A stretch of DNA of 64,000 bases from Acidicapsa acidisoli. Its GTDB lineage: Bacteria; Acidobacteriota; Terriglobia; Terriglobales; Acidobacteriaceae. Made by a program: the position numbers and the translations under genes. Below the pieces are notes generated by a model, which ran no database searches, was not told the DNA's origin, and saw nothing but the letters and a program-made list of their open reading frames with translations. Position 1 is the first letter of the stretch. Every line of letters starts with the position of its first letter. Location: NCBI RefSeq assembly GCF_025685625.1, contig NZ_JAGSYI010000002.1:1736001-1800000 (forward strand). The letters run 5' to 3'. Of this stretch, positions 1-8,539 are shown in pieces.

Positions 1-1200
1 GAAGACGAATTGAAACAGTTGCTTGTCGGCAAACAGCTCTTTCTGCGCGGCGGCTACCTGGGCGATTCCCTCAGCTTCACCGAGCACGGCTCCCCAACCG
101 GCCATCCGACCGCAGGCTCGTACACGCTCAGCGGCGTCGAAATCGAAAAAGTACACCTCACCAAACACAAAGTCGAACTTGTCGGCGCGCGTTACGCCCT
201 GCATTTTCTGGGTGCGCTGCCCTACGAAGATGCCTCCAATGCCGTCGACCGGGTAAAGATCACCCCGAAGAAAAAGGTCCTCCGGATCACCATCGACCGC
301 GAACAGGTGGTCAAGCCCAAGAAGGCCAAAGAGGCAAAGGAAAACAAAGCGGACCAAGGCAAGAATCCGTCCAAGACCGCACCAACATCAGGCGAAACAC
401 CAAAAGAGATCGTCGCGTCCTCGGAGACCGACGTCGCTGCGCCAACGCAATCCAGCCCGAGCCAATCCCAATCCAGTCCGGCACCGTCTGAATCCGCCCA
501 ACCTCAGGCCAAACCCGCGCCTGCAGCGAGCCAGCCCGCGGACCAGACTCCGGAAGAAGCCGCAGACCAAAGAGGAGATCAGGCCGGAGATCAGGCCGCA
601 GACCAGTCCAGCGTCACCACCACCATCTCACCCGCCCACGCGGCAAAAGTGCTCCGCGACGCCCTCGACCGCATCTTTGCCGAGGGGTTGGACACCAAAG
701 TCATGGCCCAGATGCCGCAGTTCTGGCAGCTCTACTATCAGGCCCAGGCTGCGGGAGCTGACTATCGACCGAAAGATCCAGCCGTGCTCCGCTCCAGCGC
801 CGCCGACCAGCAGGCAAAAGTTCTCTCCTCCATCGCTCCGGACTCGAACGAGTTTGCCCAGGCCAACGGAATCGCAGGCCGTGCGCTTTATCGCGCCGTG
901 ATCGGAACCGATGGCAAGCCGGGCGAGATCGCCGTCGTGCGCCCCATCGGCTTTGGACTGGACGAAAACGCCGTCGCTGCAATTCGCAAAGCCACCTTCC
1001 AGCCTGCGGTGAAAAACGGACAGCCAGTCGCTGAGACCCTCGATCTGGCCGTTCTCTTCCGCATCTACTCCAAGCGCACCTCCGTTGCGGCCTCCGAAGT
1101 CAAGGCAGCCGAGCCGGTCAAGCCCGGCCCCTATACCGTGAAGGCCCAGCAGCAACCGCAACAAAATCAACCGCAACAGGATCAACAGCAGCCACAATGA
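1..1200 (+). CDS. TonB C-terminal family protein (5' partial)
   Basis: The frame is open from the first base, so the N-terminus (probably with a signal peptide) lies outside the window. The visible N-terminal ~100 residues are a compact domain of unknown function. A long low-complexity linker rich in Pro, Ala, Gln, Ser and Lys follows (about residues 105-205), the kind of periplasm-spanning linker seen in TonB-like proteins. The C-terminal ~90 residues fit the TonB energy-transducer C-terminal fold (GKPGEIAVVRPIGFG, then FQPAVKNGQPV). A Gln/Pro-rich tail closes the protein. TonB-type proteins couple the proton-motive force to outer-membrane transport; in Acidobacteria many such proteins have unknown partners. 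The stop codon overlaps the next gene by 4 nt (ATGA), suggesting translational coupling. Domain call is from pattern recognition only. Confidence 0.8.
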   Translation, partial: EDELKQLLVGKQLFLRGGYLGDSLSFTEHGSPTGHPTAGSYTLSGVEIEKVHLTKHKVELVGARYALHFLGALPYEDASNAVDRVKITPKKKVLRITIDREQVVKPKKAKEAKENKADQGKNPSKTAPTSGETPKEIVASSETDVAAPTQSSPSQSQSSPAPSESAQPQAKPAPAASQPADQTPEEAADQRGDQAGDQAADQSSVTTTISPAHAAKVLRDALDRIFAEGLDTKVMAQMPQFWQLYYQAQAAGADYRPKDPAVLRSSAADQQAKVLSSIAPDSNEFAQANGIAGRALYRAVIGTDGKPGEIAVVRPIGFGLDENAVAAIRKATFQPAVKNGQPVAETLDLAVLFRIYSKRTSVAASEVKAAEPVKPGPYTVKAQQQPQQNQPQQDQQQPQ

Positions 1201-1880
1201 GCCAGCAACTCCTGAAATTCATCCAACGCGGCGCGACTGCTGAAGTAGCCGACGCCGTCGCCGCCGATCCCGAATTACTAACTTGGCGCGATGCTCAGGG
1301 AGTCTCAGCCCTTCAATGGTCCATCTACAGCGGCCAGGCGCTGGTTCGCGACTTCTTCCGAACCGAAATGGCGCGTACGGGTATCGCCTTGGACATCTTT
1401 GAAGCGGCTTCGGCGGGCGATCTGGCGTCGCTTCGCAGGGCGCTCGACGCGTCCCCCGGCTCCATCAACGCGTTTTCATCGGACGGATGGACACCGCTGC
1501 ATCTCGCCGCCGCTTTCGGAACGCCGGAAGCCGTCCAGCTCCTGCTCGAATCCGGCGCTTCAGTCAGCGCCGTCTCAAAGAACGCGCAAACCAATCAGCC
1601 GCTGCACGCAGCCCTGGCTCTCGGCCGAAACACAGAAACCATCCGGCTGCTCCTCGACGCAGGCGCCGACCCAAACGCCCGCCAGACCGCCGGCTTCACG
1701 GCAATTTTTTCCGCCGCCGCAGCCAATCGCCGCGATCTCTGCGAACTTCTGGTCGGCCACGGGGCCAGCCCCGGAATTCTCAACGATTTCGGCCAATCGG
1801 CAGCCGGATTTGCCCGTGAACGCGGGCACGCAGAACTAGCCGATTGGCTTGAAGCACTCAAGATCAACGGATCAAGCTAA
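1197..1880 (+). CDS. Ankyrin-repeat protein
   Basis: 227-residue protein made mainly of ankyrin repeats. The typical repeat core is visible around residues 97-115 (GWTPLHLAAAFGTPEAVQL), and again in the following repeats (PLHAALALGRN, then GFTAIFSAAAANRRDLCELL). No signal peptide or membrane segment is seen, so a cytoplasmic protein-protein interaction role is likely. The start overlaps the stop of the TonB-like gene by 4 nt, so the two are probably co-translated. The partner protein cannot be read from sequence. Confidence 0.88.
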   Translation: MSQQLLKFIQRGATAEVADAVAADPELLTWRDAQGVSALQWSIYSGQALVRDFFRTEMARTGIALDIFEAASAGDLASLRRALDASPGSINAFSSDGWTPLHLAAAFGTPEAVQLLLESGASVSAVSKNAQTNQPLHAALALGRNTETIRLLLDAGADPNARQTAGFTAIFSAAAANRRDLCELLVGHGASPGILNDFGQSAAGFARERGHAELADWLEALKINGSS

Positions 1881-1922
1881 CCGGCCTACCTGCGAACCCG
1901 CTGACTCACCAGCCTGCCGCAC

Positions 1923-2288
1923 TTACTTGGGTTCCCACAGCTCTACTCGATTCCCTTCAGGGTCCGAGAACCACGCAAACCGCCCGAATGGATAATCTTC
2001 CTGCTTCGGATCGACGCGCGCCCCGGCAGACGCAAGCCGTTCTAGCACCTCATCCAGCGAATCTACGCGGAAATTCACCATCGCCCGCTGCCTCTCCTCG
2101 CCAAAATAGCTCGTATTCTCCGCGAAAAATGAGAAGGTGGTTATGCCCTGAGCTTCCGGACCGTCGAAGCTGGTATAGCCATCCGTCAATGGAATGCCAA
2201 GATGCTGGTGATACCACGCCTGCAATCCCTTTGGATCCTTCGCTTTGAAGAAAACCCCGCCAACGCCGACCGCCTTGCCCATGGTCAC
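1923..2288 (-). CDS. VOC/glyoxalase-like protein
   Basis: Single-domain vicinal-oxygen-chelate protein of 121 residues. It shows the typical opening (VGGVFFKAKDPKGLQAWYHQ), a middle FSFFAENTSYFG strand, and the C-terminal FSDPEGNRVELWEP block that carries a metal-ligand Glu in the family. The substrate is unknown; such proteins include glyoxalases, antibiotic-resistance proteins and dioxygenases. The chosen GTG start overlaps the stop of the upstream 61-residue gene (GTGA); an in-frame ATG two codons later (2282) is an equally possible start. It forms a two-gene minus-strand operon with the gene at 2285-2470. Confidence 0.85.
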   Translation of the reverse strand: MTMGKAVGVGGVFFKAKDPKGLQAWYHQHLGIPLTDGYTSFDGPEAQGITTFSFFAENTSYFGEERQRAMVNFRVDSLDEVLERLASAGARVDPKQEDYPFGRFAWFSDPEGNRVELWEPK

Positions 2289-2470
2289 TCTCCTGCCTCT
2301 TCTGAGGATTCGATCAAATCTACCAGACTCGGCTTGTGCTTGCTCTCCCGTCCGTCGCCTTTTGGCCGGTCTTCGACAATCCGGCTGGGCTTGGGTTGGC
2401 CCACCTGATCCCGCGCATTCGACTTCACCGCCTTGGTTACCGAGAACTTCTCAATTTTTCGCTTCGTCAT
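2285..2470 (-). CDS. Small hypothetical protein (61 aa), coupled to VOC gene
   Basis: Short, very hydrophilic and lysine/arginine/glutamate-rich protein (starts MTKRKIEKFSVTKAVKSNAR) with no recognisable domain. It is called as real because a strong Shine-Dalgarno sequence (AGGGAG) sits just upstream of its ATG, and its stop overlaps the GTG start of the VOC gene by 4 nt. The longer open frame running upstream to 2695 lacks this signal and overlaps the plus-strand zinc-ribbon gene, so the shorter form is preferred. Function unknown. Confidence 0.65.
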   Translation of the reverse strand: MTKRKIEKFSVTKAVKSNARDQVGQPKPSRIVEDRPKGDGRESKHKPSLVDLIESSEEAGE

Positions 2471-2525
2471 GGCGCTCCCTAGTATGGAATACTTTGGAAC
2501 GGGAAGATAGTTGGAGTTGACCCCG

Positions 2526-2801
2526 ATGATGGAAGAGCGCGATTTTTTTACCGAAACAAACGAGATGAAGACCCACACGCTGGTTTGCCCGCACTGTGGA
2601 CAGCCAAGTGAACACCAGATCAACTGGGTAGTTCGGCGCAAGCGGACGCAGTTGCCGCGTAACGCCGATGAGCGGGACCGCGCCCGATTCGCCAAGGCGC
2701 AACCCTACATGGTGCGGCGCGACGACCTCGTAGCCTGTGGAAACATCCGCTGCCGCAAGCGCTTTGAAATCACGCAACTGCAGACGCTCGCGTTCCTGTA
2801 A
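2526..2801 (+). CDS. Small zinc-ribbon-like protein
   Basis: 91-residue cytoplasmic protein with two cysteine pairs, CPHCG (near residue 22) and CGNIRCRKRF (near residue 75), spaced as in treble-clef/zinc-ribbon proteins. The middle is strongly charged. The start is taken at the first of two tandem ATGs (2526, 2529) with a GGAG about 10 nt upstream; an upstream in-frame TTG at 2511 is less likely. It is divergent from the 2285-2470 gene. Function unknown. Confidence 0.7.
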   Translation: MMEERDFFTETNEMKTHTLVCPHCGQPSEHQINWVVRRKRTQLPRNADERDRARFAKAQPYMVRRDDLVACGNIRCRKRFEITQLQTLAFL

Positions 2802-3009
2802 GCCACATTGCGGGACCGCCAGGCGGCTCGCAACGGCAATTTCATTCGGGCGCGCTGGATCGAAACTGGATCAATCGCAAGTGGGCCATGTTCTTCGCAG
2901 TCGGCATCCACGCGGGACGGTTGCGGACTGGTTGCGTTCTTGCCCCGGATGGGATTTACAATCTCTGGGTACAGAAAATCAAAATCGAATAACCCTGGAG
3001 AAAACCCTC

Positions 3010-3288
3010 ATGGCAAACGCCCTGCTGCCCGTCGAAGAACGCAACCTGACCCCCGACCAGGTCGAAGCTCTGGACAAGCGCCGCCACTGGGGTCTGACCC
3101 TGCAGGTGATCGCCGGACAATTTGCCGTGATCTCAGTCGTCCTTTCCCTCTGGGTCGGTCAGGATCTCACGTACTCTCCCGGCTGGGCTCATCCCATGGC
3201 CTATTACATGGCCGTCGCGCTGAGCATCGTTTTCGTCTGCGGAGTCACCGGCACATTGATGCGCCGGGGCGTTCCCAGTCTGGATTAG
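3010..3288 (+). CDS. Small inner-membrane protein (2 TM)
   Basis: 92 residues with two predicted membrane helices (about residues 30-50, LQVIAGQFAVISVVLSLWVG, and 62-85, MAYYMAVALSIVFVCGVTGT). The N-terminus is charged and likely cytoplasmic. A GGAG motif lies about 10 nt before the ATG. No family is recognised. A longer open frame upstream (from 2737) overlaps the zinc-ribbon gene and has no better start. Confidence 0.7.
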   Translation: MANALLPVEERNLTPDQVEALDKRRHWGLTLQVIAGQFAVISVVLSLWVGQDLTYSPGWAHPMAYYMAVALSIVFVCGVTGTLMRRGVPSLD

Positions 3289-3422
3289 TCTCTCCCGGGT
3301 TAGTCCGCCCGATTATCTGGCTGTTCGAAACTTCCGGCTATCGTACCGCATCAGAACAGTGTGGCCCTTTTGCGTATATCGTGGGGGAGCACAGCTTTTT
3401 GTTCTTCGCGATAGCCTAAAGA

Positions 3423-4472
3423 ATGGCAACCCTTCCCCAAATCGACCAAATGCCAGTAGATTTATCCGCTCGCGTCCAAGGGCGCCTCTTTGACAGCCAC
3501 GGGCGCGTGATCACGGATTTGCGCGTGTCGATCACCGACCGTTGCAATTACAAATGTGTCTATTGCCGGACCGGCCAGGTCGGCGCTCAGTACGCTGAGC
3601 TGACAACCGCCGAATACCTGCGCATGATTCGCGCTTTCGTCGAGCTTGGAATCGAAAAGGTGCGGCTCACCGGCGGCGAACCGCTGTTGCGCAAAGATTT
3701 GCTCCAGATGGTCCGCGAGCTTTCAAGCTGGCGCACAACTTCGGGCCAGCCGCTCGACCTCGCCATCACCACCAATGGACATCTGCTCGAAAGCCTTGCC
3801 AGGCCGCTCAAAGAAGCCGGCTTGACCCGCATCACGGTCAGTATGGACGCCGTCGATGAAGCGACCTTTGAGCGTGTCACTCGCATCCACGGAAGCTTTC
3901 ATGCCGTCGTGCGAGGCATTCGGGCCGCGCAGCAAGCCGGCATGGGGCGCGTCAAGGTCAACTGCGTTCTGCTCCGCGGCTTCAACGACGATCAGATCGA
4001 GGGCTTTGCCGAATTCGCCCGGCGCGAAGACGTCATCGTCCGCTTCATCGAATTCATGCCTCTCGGAGAGGATCGTCTATGGTCTCCAGAGATAGTTGTC
4101 CCCCTGCGTGAGATCGTCAACCGCCTCAGCGCGGTATTTCCGCTCCTGCCACTGACACCGAATTCGGCGAGCGAAACTGCCCGCCGCTACGGCTTTTCGG
4201 ACGGCGTCGGCGAAATCGGTATCATCGCTCCTGTCACACAAGCCTTCTGCGGCGCTTGCAGCCGCGTCCGTCTCACCTCCGACGGAAAGATCCGCACCTG
4301 CCTCTTCTCAAACTTCGAACACGACCTCTATCGCCAGATGCGAAACGGAGCAAGCGACGAAGGGCTTCAGGAGTACATCCTCCGCGCAGTAGACAAAAAA
4401 GAAGCCCGGCATCATATCGGCGAACCCGGCTTCCTCAAGCCTTCCCGCTCCATGGTGCATATCGGCGGCTGA
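3423..4472 (+). CDS. moaA: GTP 3',8-cyclase MoaA
   Basis: 349-residue radical-SAM enzyme of molybdenum cofactor biosynthesis, converting GTP to 3',8-cyclo-GTP. The SAM-binding 4Fe-4S motif is seen as CNYKCVYC (about residues 40-47) after DLRVSITDR, the GGEP motif of radical-SAM enzymes follows (LTGGEPLLR), and the C-terminal cluster ligands appear in FCGACSRVRLTSDGKIRTCLF. The protein ends in Gly-Gly (VHIGG), the conserved MoaA tail needed for activity. Length is as usual for the family. No other moa gene is next to it. Confidence 0.96.
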   Translation: MATLPQIDQMPVDLSARVQGRLFDSHGRVITDLRVSITDRCNYKCVYCRTGQVGAQYAELTTAEYLRMIRAFVELGIEKVRLTGGEPLLRKDLLQMVRELSSWRTTSGQPLDLAITTNGHLLESLARPLKEAGLTRITVSMDAVDEATFERVTRIHGSFHAVVRGIRAAQQAGMGRVKVNCVLLRGFNDDQIEGFAEFARREDVIVRFIEFMPLGEDRLWSPEIVVPLREIVNRLSAVFPLLPLTPNSASETARRYGFSDGVGEIGIIAPVTQAFCGACSRVRLTSDGKIRTCLFSNFEHDLYRQMRNGASDEGLQEYILRAVDKKEARHHIGEPGFLKPSRSMVHIGG

Positions 4473-4621
4473 GCCGTATCCGCGGTGCGTATGAATTAAA
4501 ATTTTGTTTACCCTTATTTCTAATTGAGTATGATTGCGTGACAACACACTTGCTTATCTTTCGTACACACAGCAATTTCACACGGGTCCATCTGCAACTC
4601 CTATAGCCGTAAATCGCACAA

Positions 4622-5644
4622 ATGCCCAGGAGCAGCGCAAATCGAGGGGCCCTGGATGACCTTCTGGTCTTCCATGAGTTGGCGCGTTCGCTCACGTCCA
4701 CTTTGGACCTCAATTCGATCCTGCGCACCATTCTTGAGTACATGGAACGCTTCATCAACGCGGATCTATGGGCCTTGCTGATGGTCGACCCCCTGCGCCA
4801 GGAACTTTACTACGTCTCCCGGGAAGGCGCGGAAGACCCGAGGCTGGCTGACATCCGGGTCAAAGTCGGTGAGGGACTTGCCGGCTGGGTGGCCCACCAC
4901 GGCGAAACCCTCATCATTCCTGAAGCAGCGACCGACCCGAGAATGGCCGATGCCGCCAGCAGCCAAAGCTTTGCTGTCCGCTCGGCAATCGGCCTGCCGA
5001 TTCGCGGACGCAAAGGCACCCATGGCGTTCTGGAAATCTTCAACCCTCACATTGACGAACACTCGGACTACACCGTCGCGTTTCTGCATATGCTGGTCGA
5101 CTATGCAGCCATCGCCATCGAAAACGCGCAGGACATTGCCCAGGTGCAGCAACTCACCATCACCGACGACGTAACCGGCCTCTATAACGCCCGACATCTT
5201 TACGCCGTCCTCGAAAGGGAATTGGAGAAAGCCCGCCACGAATCCAAATCGCTCAGCCTCGTCTTTCTTGACCTCGACCGCTTCAAGCTCGTCAACGACG
5301 CAAACGGGCACCTGATCGGAAGCCAACTCCTGGGCCTGGTCGGCAAGCGCATTCGAGAGCTTTGCCGCACAACCGACCTCTGCTTCCGCTATGGAGGAGA
5401 CGAATTCGTGATCCTGATGCCGGTCACAACGCGAGAAGAGGCACTCCGCCTGACGCGCTCCATCCATTCCAATCTCACTCACAGCGTCTTTACAGTTGGA
5501 AAAGGCCTGGAACTGACCATAGGAGCAAGCGCCGGCATCGCCACCTACCCAGGCGACGGCCGTTCCGTACACGCAATCCTCGGAGCAGCGGACAAACGCA
5601 TGTATTCCGTAAAAAGCACTGGCCGAGGCCGCGTAGAAGCCTGA
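4622..5644 (+). CDS. GAF-GGDEF diguanylate cyclase
   Basis: 340-residue cytoplasmic protein: GAF sensor domain (about residues 12-170, with VGEGLAGWVAHHGE and a VRSAIGLPIRGRKGTHGVLEIF block) then a GGDEF domain (about 178-338). The active-site signature RYGGDEF is intact and an RxxD inhibitory site (RTTD) stands five residues before it, so product-inhibited c-di-GMP synthesis is expected. No membrane segment. No clear Shine-Dalgarno before the ATG. It follows moaA on the same strand after ~150 bp and is probably a separate transcription unit. Confidence 0.93.
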   Translation: MPRSSANRGALDDLLVFHELARSLTSTLDLNSILRTILEYMERFINADLWALLMVDPLRQELYYVSREGAEDPRLADIRVKVGEGLAGWVAHHGETLIIPEAATDPRMADAASSQSFAVRSAIGLPIRGRKGTHGVLEIFNPHIDEHSDYTVAFLHMLVDYAAIAIENAQDIAQVQQLTITDDVTGLYNARHLYAVLERELEKARHESKSLSLVFLDLDRFKLVNDANGHLIGSQLLGLVGKRIRELCRTTDLCFRYGGDEFVILMPVTTREEALRLTRSIHSNLTHSVFTVGKGLELTIGASAGIATYPGDGRSVHAILGAADKRMYSVKSTGRGRVEA

Positions 5645-5822
5645 TCATCGTCCCACAAAGCACACCTACACCGGTTCTCGCGTCCAGGACGCAGGTTTTC
5701 GACGATGAGCGAGCATTTACTTCTCGCTCTAAAGAAAAGCGTTGCACCTTGCCGCGATCGTCTGCAACTTCAGCATCTGGCTGATCTGGATGGTCTGTGC
5801 TGCCTCGATATAATCGCTCAAT

Positions 5823-6865
5823 ATGCCACATGTTTTGGTTACCGGTGCCTCCGGGTTCTTTGGCGGAATTCTCAAGCGCAGGCTATTACGCGAGGGGCAC
5901 ACGGTAGTCAATCTCGATCTTGAGCACGACGATGATGTTGCAGAGGGACTCACCAGCATTCAGGGAGATCTGCGCAACCGGGAACTGGTAAAGGCACCTT
6001 TGCCGAGCATCGTTTCGACGCGGTCTACCACGCTGCGGCCCAGTTGGCGCACAGCATGAAAATGGACGAACATCTGATCTGGACGTCTAATGTCGACGCG
6101 ACAAAGCTGCTGGCGGAGACTGCGCGTGAAGCCGGAGTGCGGCCATTCGTCTTCATTTCATCCAACTGTTTGTGGGCTGCAAATCTGGGCCATCCCGTGC
6201 ACGAAGACCACGACGTCCCCAACCCGGTGGAGTTGTACGGCAAGTCCAAGCTTGCCGGTGAACAGCTTCTACTGCAACTCGCCAGCGATTTGGATGTAGT
6301 GATCCTGCGCTGTCCAACGATCATGGACGCGGGACGGCTGGGCCTGCTGGCAATTCTCTATGAATTCATCGACGACCACAAGACAGTGTGGGTTGTGGGC
6401 AAGGGCGACAACCGCTATCAATTCATCTACGCCGACGACCTCGCCACCGCCTGCATCCAGGCGGCCTCCTACGGAAAATCAGATCTATTCCACATTGGTT
6501 CTGACAATGTTCAGTCGATGCGGGCTGTTTACGAAGCAGTGATCCGAAACTCCGGCAGCCGCTCGAAGGTGCAGTCGCTACCCAAAGGTCCGACCATTGC
6601 AGCCATGACCTTGGCGCATAAACTGCGTGTCTCGCCGCTTGGTCCCTATCACTACAAGATGATCGCTGAGAGCTTTGTCTTCGATACAGCGCGCATCAAG
6701 GAGCGGCTTGTCTGGAGACCTACGCTCACCAACGAAGAGATGCTCCTCAAGGCCTATGACTATTACTCCACACATCGTTCGGAGATCACAGCCCGCACCG
6801 GTGTTTCAGCCCATCGCAAGCCTGCCTCCATGGGCATCATAAGGATGTTGAAATGGATTTCGTAA
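5823..6865 (+). pseudogene. NAD-dependent epimerase/dehydratase, frameshifted
   Basis: Two overlapping frames together make one sugar-nucleotide epimerase-type SDR. The first (5823-6059) has the Rossmann start MPHVLVTGASGFFGG and reads through NRELVKA; the correct continuation (FAEHRFDAVYHAAAQLAHS) is in another frame and joins the second (to 6865), which carries FVFISSN and the catalytic YGKSK. The break is a one-base loss (or two-base gain) at about 5990-5997. The end overlaps the membrane protein gene at 6853, so both probably belonged to one cell-surface glycan operon. A sequencing or assembly error is the main alternative to true inactivation. Confidence 0.85.
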
Positions 6866-8466
6866 GAAGAGCTCGCCCGCATCGTTTCGCGGTGCCTGAG
6901 GCGATCTCCCTCACCTGTTACGCGGTGCTGGTTACATTCCTCACGTGGTTCCATCAACCGTGGGTGGATGAATCCCAGGCTTGGCTCCTCGCACGCGACA
7001 ACAGTCTGGGCGACATATTTCTCAAGCGGCTTCACTATGAAGGGACACCGGGACTCTGGCATCTCTTACTTTGGATCGCATCCCGTCTCCATCTCAGCTT
7101 CACGGCGATGCACTGGTTCACCGCTCTGATCGGCGTAGCAACCGCCTGGGTAATTCTCCGCCATTCCCCGTTCCCTCGCATTGCCCGTATAGGCCTGCCT
7201 TTCATCTTCGGCTTTGTCTACCAGACCGCAATCATTGCGCGCAGCTACAGCCTGGTGCCGTTGCTGGCATTCACGCTTTGCATCCTCTTAACCGGCAAAA
7301 AGGATCGTCCGGTCGCATTCGCCGCAGTTGCAGGTCTTCTTGCGAACTGCGCCTTGGTGCCCGCGGTCATGTCTTCCGGCTTTGTGGCGCTCTACATCCT
7401 GCGACGGCTTTCTCAGCGATGCCAGCGCCCTGCGCAGACAGAACAATCGACTTTGCAGAAGGCAGCGCAGCCCCACCTCGCACTAGCTGGAGCAGTCTTG
7501 CTGCTTCTATGGGCCGGAGCAATTTATACCGCACTTCCGGCCCCGGATGTCACCTTTGGACGCGCAGGCCTCATCACCTCGCATCCGCAGTTTGCCCGTG
7601 CGCTCAGCTATCTCACCAACATTCCTCTTTCCCATGCAGCGGCAGTTACCCCGTTATCGAGCCCATTGGCGACTCCAGCACCACCGCCAGTGAGTAGGGC
7701 GAGATTCCTTCTGAATCACGCCATGTTTGTCTTTTATCCCATCTCTTCTTCCATCATTCTGGGAGTGGCCTTTTATTTACTCTTCTTTCTCTGGATATTT
7801 CGGCAACGTGCCCTTGCCGCGCTTCTGCCATTCCTTGTGACCCTCATTGCCTGCCCTGCCCTTGCCTTCTCGACGCATCACGCCTCGTTGCCGCTGACTG
7901 CCCTGGTCGCAACTCTTTGGATTGCCTGGGATGTTGCAGCAGCGCCCATCCGTTCCGACTGGAAAGACCGGGCCTTTGCCGCCGTTCTGTTGATCGTTAT
8001 GGTCGAACAAATCGGCTGGACGGCCGCCGCCGTGCGCCTCGGAATGCGTGTCCCATTCGACGGCAGCCGGGACGCCGCTCAATTTATCGCAACCGAGGTC
8101 GGTTCGCAGAGAATTGCCGGCTTTGAGTACTATTCCGTCGCCGTTGAACCATACTCTGAAAGCCGAGTCTTCCCCAATCAAGACACAGCATACTGGCCAT
8201 GGCGAAACGCGATCGACCCGGACAACCATCTGCCGCAAGTCGTCCAGGAAAGACCCGCCTACATACTCCTGGGCGAACGCTTCGAGGGAACAGTCAACCA
8301 GTACGGTCCGCCGCTACCGCAATCCGTCCGCGAAGCGCCAAGTGCGATGCACCAGTACATCCTCGAACACGGCTATCACATAACGCATCGCTTCTGTGGA
8401 ACCCAGCCGGCACACTTCGGCAATTCCGAGGAAATATGCGAAGTCATCTTTCAGCCGGAAAGCTGA
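6853..8466 (+). CDS. GT-C-type membrane glycosyltransferase-like protein
   Basis: 537-residue polytopic membrane protein with roughly ten hydrophobic segments. After the first helix comes PWVDESQAWLLAR (about residues 35-47); an acidic pair in this first periplasmic loop is typical of the GT-C fold (PMT/ArnT/RgtA-type enzymes that use polyprenyl-phosphate sugars). HYEGTPGLWHLLLW follows, also a family-type segment. The C-terminal ~150 residues are soluble and likely periplasmic. It overlaps the 3' end of the broken epimerase by 13 nt, suggesting a role in lipid- or protein-linked glycan assembly. Acceptor and sugar unknown. Confidence 0.72.
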   Translation: MDFVRRARPHRFAVPEAISLTCYAVLVTFLTWFHQPWVDESQAWLLARDNSLGDIFLKRLHYEGTPGLWHLLLWIASRLHLSFTAMHWFTALIGVATAWVILRHSPFPRIARIGLPFIFGFVYQTAIIARSYSLVPLLAFTLCILLTGKKDRPVAFAAVAGLLANCALVPAVMSSGFVALYILRRLSQRCQRPAQTEQSTLQKAAQPHLALAGAVLLLLWAGAIYTALPAPDVTFGRAGLITSHPQFARALSYLTNIPLSHAAAVTPLSSPLATPAPPPVSRARFLLNHAMFVFYPISSSIILGVAFYLLFFLWIFRQRALAALLPFLVTLIACPALAFSTHHASLPLTALVATLWIAWDVAAAPIRSDWKDRAFAAVLLIVMVEQIGWTAAAVRLGMRVPFDGSRDAAQFIATEVGSQRIAGFEYYSVAVEPYSESRVFPNQDTAYWPWRNAIDPDNHLPQVVQERPAYILLGERFEGTVNQYGPPLPQSVREAPSAMHQYILEHGYHITHRFCGTQPAHFGNSEEICEVIFQPES

Positions 8467-8539
8467 CCGAAGTGGTGGTTGACTCAACGCCGCAATCGCA
8501 AAGATTGAACCATGCCGTTGAGGCCCCGACTCGCGTCGC

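Noticed and set aside
5985-6000. Programmed ribosomal frameshift in the epimerase gene
   Set aside because: No slippery heptamer or downstream structure is evident and the family is not known to use frameshifting; mutation or sequencing error is more likely.
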